A DNA stretch of 64,000 nucleotides, from positions 1-64,000 of the forward strand of contig JACZJC010000061.1 in the NCBI GenBank assembly GCA_014860745.1, in the 5' to 3' direction. Shown in pieces: positions 58,472 through 64,000 of the stretch. How positions within the stretch are numbered: the first letter of the stretch is position 1; every line of letters begins with the position of its first letter. The position numbers and the translations under genes are program-made. The notes below the pieces were generated by a model that worked only from the letters and a program-made list of their open reading frames with translations, did not search any database and was not told where the DNA came from. This DNA is from Anaerolineales bacterium (GTDB lineage: Bacteria > Chloroflexota > Anaerolineae > Anaerolineales > Villigracilaceae).

Positions 58472-61400
58472 CTATTTGGAATTTTTCGCGTTCGATTTCA
58501 AAACTTCCCTTACCAAAATCAGTGGATGCTTCGCCTCCACCCCGGCCCCGTGTTGAATTTGCATGCGGCAGGCCGCGCCGGATGAGAGCATTTCCGATTC
58601 CCGGTCATCGATCATCGATCGACGGATCTTCGGCAGCACGCCCAACTCCCCCACCTGCATCGAAAGTTCGTAATGCTCCGCATCATAACCAAACGTCCCT
58701 GCCATGCCGCAGCAGCCCGCGTCGATCACGTCCACATCGCAGCCGAAAATCTTCAACATTTCAACGGTGGCGGATACACCCGAGGGCAGGCCGTCATCGG
58801 CAAGCCCTTCCGCGCGCTGATGGCAATGTGGATGGAAAGTGACTATGTCATTGCGAGGAGGGTATTCGTCCCGACGAAGCAATCTCTCCTTGAAACCACC
58901 ACTCCGCACGATAAATTCATCCAGCAGCCAGGTCCGCTTCGAAAGGGATTGAATTTCCGCGCGGCGGCCCGGTAAAAGGGATGCATATTCATGCTTGAGG
59001 CAATACACTTCGGGAGGTTCGCATCCCACCACGCCGACGACTGATTCTGGGTCGAGTGCATGGATCGCAGCCAAAACTTTTCCCGCATGCCGCCGCGCCG
59101 CTTCGATGAATCCCTTCGAGAGCAGCGACGCCCCCGCCCCAATCACGGGCAGGACCTGGGCTTCATACCCAAGCACATTCAATATTTCAATCGCCGCATC
59201 CTCCACTACGGGCTCGATGTAATGCGAGAACACATCCGAAAGGAAGATCACTTTCTTTTCAAAACGGCGGCTGCGCAGTTTGTGCGGTCTGCGTTTAAAG
59301 ACAGGGAAAGCTCTCTGTTCCGCAATCCCCAACGAGCGGGCGATCAACTTACGCGACCAATCCATCTTCATGAATGCATTGGCAAAGGGGGCCATGGGCG
59401 TGAGCCATTTTGCTGCGACGTGAAAGTAACCGAAGAGATAGTCACGCAAGGGGCGGCGATGGGATTTGTAATATTGGCGCATGAACTCATACTTCAGCTT
59501 CGGCATATCCACTCCGCTGGGGCATTCCGAAGTACAACCCTTGCATGCGAGACAAAGATCAAGCGCCTGAAAAGTGGCGGCCTCGAGTTCCGCATGTCGA
59601 ATATTCGAAGGATCGAACTTCGAAGTCATCATCGCCCTCAACAGATTTGCCCTGCCCCTTGTCGAATTCGCTTCATCCCGTGTCGCCTGAAATGAAGGGC
59701 ACATCACTCCCGTTGTCCCTTCGACTCCGCTCGGTGCAAGTTTGCGGCATACGCCCTGCCCGTTGCAATGCTCGATGGCGCCAGCCAATCCGCGCTCGTG
59801 CTCGAAATGCAAAGCAGACGTCCATGCCTGCGTCTGATATGTCTCGCCATAGCGCAAGTGCGTATCCATCGGCGGCGCATCCAGCATCTTTTTGGGGTTC
59901 AATAAGTCATACGGATCGGCAGCGTGTTTCAGCATCCGCATGGCTTCGGTCACTTCCGCGCCGTAGGTTTTTTCGATCCATTCCCCGGCCACAATGCCAT
60001 CCCCGTGCTCGCTGCTCATCGAGCCGCCAAGGCTCATCACCAGGGCAAAGACCTGCCCGCCGATGCTTCGCAGAGCACGCACACCTTCCCCCTTTTGCAG
60101 GTCCAAAATCGGGCGGATGTGCAAGCACCCGGCCGACGCATGGGCATATATGCCGCCCTCCGTTCCATGGTCTGCCAAAATCCTTTCGACCTCACGTACA
60201 AAATCGCCCAACCGCTCCACAGGCACGGCGCAATCTTCGATGAAAGCCGCAGGCCTCGCCGATCGCGGACGAGAATCCAAAATCCCCAACCCCATCTTGC
60301 GGATGTTCCAGACGCGACTCTGCTCTTCATTGGACTCCGCAATCGTCAGCACGTCTCCAAGGCGGCGCACCGCATCCCTCAAAGCCGACGGCTGGTCGCC
60401 GCTAAATTCAATTACCAACACTGCGGCAGGGCTTGTCCTGAGCCCAGTCGAAGGATCACCGCTTATCCAGCTCATCTGACGGGCATACGCAGGGACGCTC
60501 CTTGCAAGCTGTAAAATCATCCGCGGAATCAATTCAATCGCGCTGGGTTGATACTCCAGTAATCGCGGTACATCGTCGCAGGCGGCTGCGATGCTTTCGT
60601 AGGCCAGCACCCCTAAAATCGTATGCTTCGGCTTGCGGACGAGGTTAACTTTCATGCGGCGGATGACAGCCAGAGTCCCTTCGGAGCCGGCAAGCAATGG
60701 CGCCAGGTTCAAGGTTTCAGGGGTCAGGCTGGCAGGATACACATTCCTGATCCATTGTGATGGTATGGATGGACTCCAGGGCAGGAGATAATTCAAGCGA
60801 TATCCCGCGGAATTACGCCATGATTTGGGATAACTTTTCTTTATGGCATCTGCATATTGCTCGCGGATCTTAAAAGCAGTAGAAACGATATTTGATATTC
60901 GAGAATCGGAAATAGAAGACCGAGTATCCACTATCGAATCGTCGAGTGTCGCCAAACTCCCATCGCTCAATATCACATCGGCCGCGAGCAAATGGTCCGC
61001 GCTCATGCCGTACAAGATGGAATGCGCGCCGGTGGCGTTGTTTCCGATCACACCGCCCATGGTGGCGCGTTCCGCCGAAGCCGGGTCGGGACCGTACATC
61101 AGCCCATGCTGTGCAGCGGCGCGATTCAAGTTCGCTAGAATCACCCCGGGTTCCACCACCGCGGAATGCGTTTCGGGGTCTATTTCGAGAATGGAATCAA
61201 GATATCGCGAGCAATCGAGGATCAACGCCTCGCCGATGGCCTGTCCGCCCAACGAAGACCCCGATCCGCGCGGCAGGATGGGGATTTGATATTTCGCGGC
61301 CAGTTCCACTGCCGCCTGCAAATCGTCCTGGATCTTGGGGATTGCAACTCCAAGCGGCTTGATCTGGTACATCGAGGCGTCGGTGGAATACAAAATCTTC

Positions 61401-61474
61401 GCAGCGGAATCAAGCCGCAGGTCGCCGGTGAAGCGTTTTCTTAATTCATGCAAAAAATCGGGAGACAGGGTCAT
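58472..61474 (-). CDS. FAD-linked oxidase / Fe-S oxidoreductase fusion (GlcD-GlcF-like)
   Basis: 1000 residues. FAD_binding_4 (about 40-220; LPRGSGSSLGGQAIG, ATMGGVIGNNATGAHS), FAD-oxidase C-terminal domain to about 530, Fe-S motifs (CNGQGVCRK...MCPSF and CLACKGCTSECP near 575-650), and a CCG domain (HPHCHQ, DAGCCGMAGTFGYD). Fused glycolate/D-lactate dehydrogenase-type enzymes have this order. Three REP-like insertions lie in frame at about residues 340-349, 579-586 and 861-876; the second lengthens the loop between cysteines of the first Fe-S motif. The substrate is a 2-hydroxy acid by analogy. Confidence 0.86.
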   Translation of the reverse strand: MTLSPDFLHELRKRFTGDLRLDSAAKILYSTDASMYQIKPLGVAIPKIQDDLQAAVELAAKYQIPILPRGSGSSLGGQAIGEALILDCSRYLDSILEIDPETHSAVVEPGVILANLNRAAAQHGLMYGPDPASAERATMGGVIGNNATGAHSILYGMSADHLLAADVILSDGSLATLDDSIVDTRSSISDSRISNIVSTAFKIREQYADAIKKSYPKSWRNSAGYRLNYLLPWSPSIPSQWIRNVYPASLTPETLNLAPLLAGSEGTLAVIRRMKVNLVRKPKHTILGVLAYESIAAACDDVPRLLEYQPSAIELIPRMILQLARSVPAYARQMSWISGDPSTGLRTSPAAVLVIEFSGDQPSALRDAVRRLGDVLTIAESNEEQSRVWNIRKMGLGILDSRPRSARPAAFIEDCAVPVERLGDFVREVERILADHGTEGGIYAHASAGCLHIRPILDLQKGEGVRALRSIGGQVFALVMSLGGSMSSEHGDGIVAGEWIEKTYGAEVTEAMRMLKHAADPYDLLNPKKMLDAPPMDTHLRYGETYQTQAWTSALHFEHERGLAGAIEHCNGQGVCRKLAPSGVEGTTGVMCPSFQATRDEANSTRGRANLLRAMMTSKFDPSNIRHAELEAATFQALDLCLACKGCTSECPSGVDMPKLKYEFMRQYYKSHRRPLRDYLFGYFHVAAKWLTPMAPFANAFMKMDWSRKLIARSLGIAEQRAFPVFKRRPHKLRSRRFEKKVIFLSDVFSHYIEPVVEDAAIEILNVLGYEAQVLPVIGAGASLLSKGFIEAARRHAGKVLAAIHALDPESVVGVVGCEPPEVYCLKHEYASLLPGRRAEIQSLSKRTWLLDEFIVRSGGFKERLLRRDEYPPRNDIVTFHPHCHQRAEGLADDGLPSGVSATVEMLKIFGCDVDVIDAGCCGMAGTFGYDAEHYELSMQVGELGVLPKIRRSMIDDRESEMLSSGAACRMQIQHGAGVEAKHPLILVREVLKSNAKNSK
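58847..58892. repeat. tcattgcgag-type repeat inside the FAD/Fe-S gene
   Basis: gtcattgcgagg and gacgaagcaatctctcc share the halves of the palindrome at 26459-26537. It codes about 15 extra residues (LLRRDEYPPRNDI) just before HPHCHQ of the CCG domain. Confidence 0.6.
59717..59740. repeat. REP-like element in the first Fe-S motif
   Basis: ccttcgactccgctcggtgc adds about eight codons (LAPSGVEG) between CxxxxC and MCP of the Fe-S motif; relatives lack them. Confidence 0.6.
60430..60456. repeat. REP-like element in the FAD domain
   Basis: gcttgtcctgagcccagtcg codes about DPSTGLRTSPA in frame, a classic palindromic repeat with cttgtcctgag / gtcgaagg cores. Confidence 0.65.
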
Positions 61475-62856
61475 GACGTGACCGATTCATCAAAAGCATG
61501 AGATTTGAAATGCATCCGCATCGAATAAATTAAATAACCAAACAAAAACAAATGAAACGCGCCGAGCGCCCGCAAAACGAACACGCTGTACGTGCGGACG
61601 AGCAGGGTCAAATAAGCGTACAAGAACGCGCCATATATCAACGCACCAATAAGCAAAACGGCAAGCATGACGCGGTTGAAATATGGGGAGCGGTCTTTCA
61701 GGCCGAGGCAGGCGATAAGGACGAAAGGATAAAAATGATAAAGATAACGTTCATGAGTACCGGTCAGGGTCAGGTTGAAACTTAGATTCACTAATGCGAG
61801 ATAAAGGAAGAACAGCAGGATGGTATCCGTTGTGAACGCCCGCAACTTCTGCGAGCGCTGCTGCCAGATATGTTTTGCGAAACAATAAAATAAAACAGCG
61901 TTGACCAACAGAAATAAGATAATTCCCAGCGAATATGGAACGATGGAAAACAAAGTCATCGAGCCTACCTGAATTGGAATCGCCGCATGAGATGAACCGA
62001 GCAGGTCTTTTACGAAGAAGACCCAGACATTGAAACCCACCGACGAGATGGTATCACCGTGTTTGCTTCCTGTGGCAAGGACATACTGCAAGTGCGAGAA
62101 ATAGGGCTCTTTCAAATTGAGGTTCAAATCAAGGACGAGAACAGGAAGAACAATGGAAATGGCGGCGACCAAAACGGAAAGACCCGCTTTTCCGATGGTG
62201 CGGGAATATAAAACGATACTTGCCAGCAAGACCAGGCCCAGTGCGAACAAGCTGAAGTAGATCAATTGCTTGGTCAGCAGCATGAACGAAAGCAGCACTC
62301 CGGCCAGCATCAGGAAAAGATAATATTGTTTTTCCGACCTTTCTTTTGAATTGAACCAGATGAGTAAAATGAAAAAAGCGAGGATAAGCAATTGCCCGAT
62401 TCCGTCGATCTGTCCCCACACCGAAGAGCCAAGCCACGAGGAAGGAAGCAGGCCGATCAATCCCGCCCAAAGCGGGGTATTCCTCACCCGCATCTTCATA
62501 AGGATGAACCAAATGACGAGAATGTTCAGGGCGTCCACAAGGGCAAGATAATATCGGAATCGGCTGGCAAGATGCAGAAAGTTTTCAATATCGATCCAGC
62601 TCATCACACCGCCGGAGAGGAGCGTGCCGAGGAAAGGATAATTACACCTCTCGCAATTGATATACACGCTCTGCCAGCCGGCTGCCCACCCCTGCGACCA
62701 GCGCCAGAAATCATCCACATCGCTGCCGTGAAAAAATTTGGGAAACGAGCGGATGATCAAAAACGGCAGAAGCATGGCCAGCAGGACAACCAGCCATTGA
62801 GCATAGGGAGAAAATTTTTTATATAAATTCATAATGGAATTACGAAAGTCAGGCAT
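61471..62856 (-). CDS. GT-C-like integral membrane glycosyltransferase
   Basis: 461 residues, about eleven membrane helices. GT-C-like motifs: HGSDVDDFWRW in the first outer loop (acidic), WGQIDGIGQLL, and THERYLYHFYPF near the C-terminal part. Such enzymes move a sugar from a polyprenyl-phosphate carrier. The precise acceptor is unknown. Its stop overlaps the start of the FAD/Fe-S gene by four bases. Confidence 0.72.
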   Translation of the reverse strand: MPDFRNSIMNLYKKFSPYAQWLVVLLAMLLPFLIIRSFPKFFHGSDVDDFWRWSQGWAAGWQSVYINCERCNYPFLGTLLSGGVMSWIDIENFLHLASRFRYYLALVDALNILVIWFILMKMRVRNTPLWAGLIGLLPSSWLGSSVWGQIDGIGQLLILAFFILLIWFNSKERSEKQYYLFLMLAGVLLSFMLLTKQLIYFSLFALGLVLLASIVLYSRTIGKAGLSVLVAAISIVLPVLVLDLNLNLKEPYFSHLQYVLATGSKHGDTISSVGFNVWVFFVKDLLGSSHAAIPIQVGSMTLFSIVPYSLGIILFLLVNAVLFYCFAKHIWQQRSQKLRAFTTDTILLFFLYLALVNLSFNLTLTGTHERYLYHFYPFVLIACLGLKDRSPYFNRVMLAVLLIGALIYGAFLYAYLTLLVRTYSVFVLRALGAFHLFLFGYLIYSMRMHFKSHAFDESVTS

Positions 62857-62862
62857 GGGAAG

Positions 62863-64000
62863 TCAGGCCAGTGAATAGGAGAATGGATTTGTTATTTTCC
62901 ACGTCAGATGGGAAGTGGAACGAATCACAAGGACAAGAAGAATTGTCAGATTGACGAGGTGCACGGGCAATAGCAGCAAGGGCATCCAATCGTAGACAAT
63001 CGGAAAACCGACATAGGTCAGCGTCCCATAGAGAGTGATCAAGATCATATCCAGGGTACTTTCCACAAAGAGGAGCAGAAAAGGCAATATCCAGAGAATC
63101 CATTGCGGGGAATAGATCTTCGAGAAAAGGATAAAGATTCCCACAATTAGAATCCACCATCTGCCCAGCTTATCAAAAGTGTCAATGCGAAAGAAAAACG
63201 ACAGAACAGAAGCCGCCAATTGCAGGCACAAAAAGATAAAAGCGATTGGTTTCTCTACAGATGGATTAAAGGCTGAAATGATCAAATTCGGCAGGGAAGC
63301 CGTTTCGGATGCGCGATTCAAATGAAATGTATAGGGCAGAAGCAGGGCATCCATCCCGCCGGTTAGATAGGTGGGCAGGGCGATAAAGAACAAAGTCAAG
63401 GCAAAGACAAGCGCGGGTTTCCAGGGAATTTTCCCATCGACCGACCATGCATACACAATGAGGGAAGGCATCAATAGTACGGCATACCATTTTGTCATTG
63501 CGGCAACGGCCAGCAGAAACGCCGAGAGCGACCATTTCTTCCGGCTGACAAAATAAAGCGTCAGCAGGCAGAAGAAGGCAGGCAAAATATCGAAGCGGTT
63601 GAATAAATAATACAAGGGGCCGGGCAGGAAAAGAAGCAGGGCAGGCCATTTTTTCTCCCGCTTCATGAATTCCAGCAAAAGAAAAGCGGCATATCCGGTG
63701 AGGAGCATGACGAACCGGAAGGCTCGAAAGTAGATCTCCCTGGCCACGCCTGCACGGGGTTCATCGGAGCCAAACGCATGAACCCAGCCGAAAATGTAGG
63801 TTGCCACCTGCGGATATTCGCTCGGCACATCCACATAGGGCTGCGTCTGTGTGGGAAACCATTTGCCGTTATTGTAGTAGGTCCGTAAATCCCAAATATC
63901 CACGAAAAAGCGGATTTGTGAGCCAAAATTCTCCTCGCCGAATTTCCATACAAACCCCCAAAAAAAGATGAGGAAACCCGCAACCAGAACCTTCCGCCAA
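62863..64000 (-). CDS. GT-C-like membrane glycosyltransferase, cut by window end
   Basis: The frame stays open to position 64000. Upstream of the GTG at 63903 it reads KVLVAGFLIFFWGFVWKFGE, a membrane helix, so the true start lies beyond the window. About ten helices, first loop with DIWDLRTYYNNGKW and EYPQVATYIFGW, later APQWILWILPFLLL-like. Related in style to the next gene downstream (GT-C, ALG-like); the two probably act together on one surface glycan. Confidence 0.7.
   Translation of the reverse strand, partial: WRKVLVAGFLIFFWGFVWKFGEENFGSQIRFFVDIWDLRTYYNNGKWFPTQTQPYVDVPSEYPQVATYIFGWVHAFGSDEPRAGVAREIYFRAFRFVMLLTGYAAFLLLEFMKREKKWPALLLFLPGPLYYLFNRFDILPAFFCLLTLYFVSRKKWSLSAFLLAVAAMTKWYAVLLMPSLIVYAWSVDGKIPWKPALVFALTLFFIALPTYLTGGMDALLLPYTFHLNRASETASLPNLIISAFNPSVEKPIAFIFLCLQLAASVLSFFFRIDTFDKLGRWWILIVGIFILFSKIYSPQWILWILPFLLLFVESTLDMILITLYGTLTYVGFPIVYDWMPLLLLPVHLVNLTILLVLVIRSTSHLTWKITNPFSYSLA

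Overview
The window looks like a chromosome piece of an uncultured Chloroflexota bacterium of the Anaerolineae type. This rests on gene content only: Pro/Thr-rich lipoproteins, an NBR1-type Ig domain protein, LysM proteins, a MttB-like methyltransferase, a MetV-MetF fusion, a RIO kinase and UbiA. GC content is moderate. I see no rRNA, tRNA or CRISPR array.

Layout. 0-6.2 kb: a ferredoxin-like protein, a 24-residue lysine-rich mini-gene, a STAND (NB-ARC/TPR) ATPase, a tyrosine recombinase with a near-consensus leaderless promoter, a zinc-ribbon protein and a class IV aminotransferase. 6.2-10.5 kb: a heterodimeric ABC exporter behind a 25-codon leader ORF and an attenuator. 10.5-20.4 kb: a GGDEF protein, a zinc dehydrogenase and a peptide ABC transporter operon (SBP, permease B, fused permease C/ATPase D, ATPase F, RNA methyltransferase). 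20.6-31.6 kb: S9 peptidase, GNAT, creatininase-like protein, MttB-like protein, RIO kinase (behind a second leader ORF with the same attenuator design), EamA transporter, two paralogous lipoprotein hydrolases and a DUF4258/YgiT pair. 31.6-37.2 kb: a second heterodimeric ABC exporter with a small histidine kinase, then a formate/nitrite transporter with a one-domain Lrp-like protein. 37.3-47.8 kb: cell-envelope lipoproteins, LysM and CAP proteins, MetVF, two SpoU-type features, SGNH hydrolase, PspC, UbiA and a HAD protein.

47.8-55.7 kb is the most unusual part. It is the hollowed-out shell of a type I restriction-modification locus, all on the minus strand. A 5' piece of hsdR and a 3' piece of hsdR flank a (frameshifted) P-loop ATPase. 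Next come a membrane-anchored STAND ATPase and a 66-codon ORF that joins the first ~26 codons of hsdM to the last ~40 of hsdS. Then a HEPN/AbiU2-like gene, a small unknown gene, a DUF559 nuclease and a DUF433/DUF5615 pair follow, each of these units followed by another decayed copy of the hsdS 3' end (six copies in all). Defence-type genes have replaced the restriction genes while the conserved gene ends remain as boundaries.

55.9-64 kb: an SRPBCC protein, membrane proteins, a membrane-anchored protein with a DeoR-C-like fold, a 1000-residue FAD/Fe-S oxidoreductase and two GT-C-like membrane proteins, the last cut by the window end.

Two themes recur. Short palindromic repeats have entered coding sequence in frame (aminotransferase, FAD/Fe-S oxidoreductase) and riddle the hsdS relics. 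Two leader ORFs, 21 kb apart, both encode Ser-Ala-Pro with the bases that can pair into the following terminator, suggesting one shared ribosome-dependent attenuation design.
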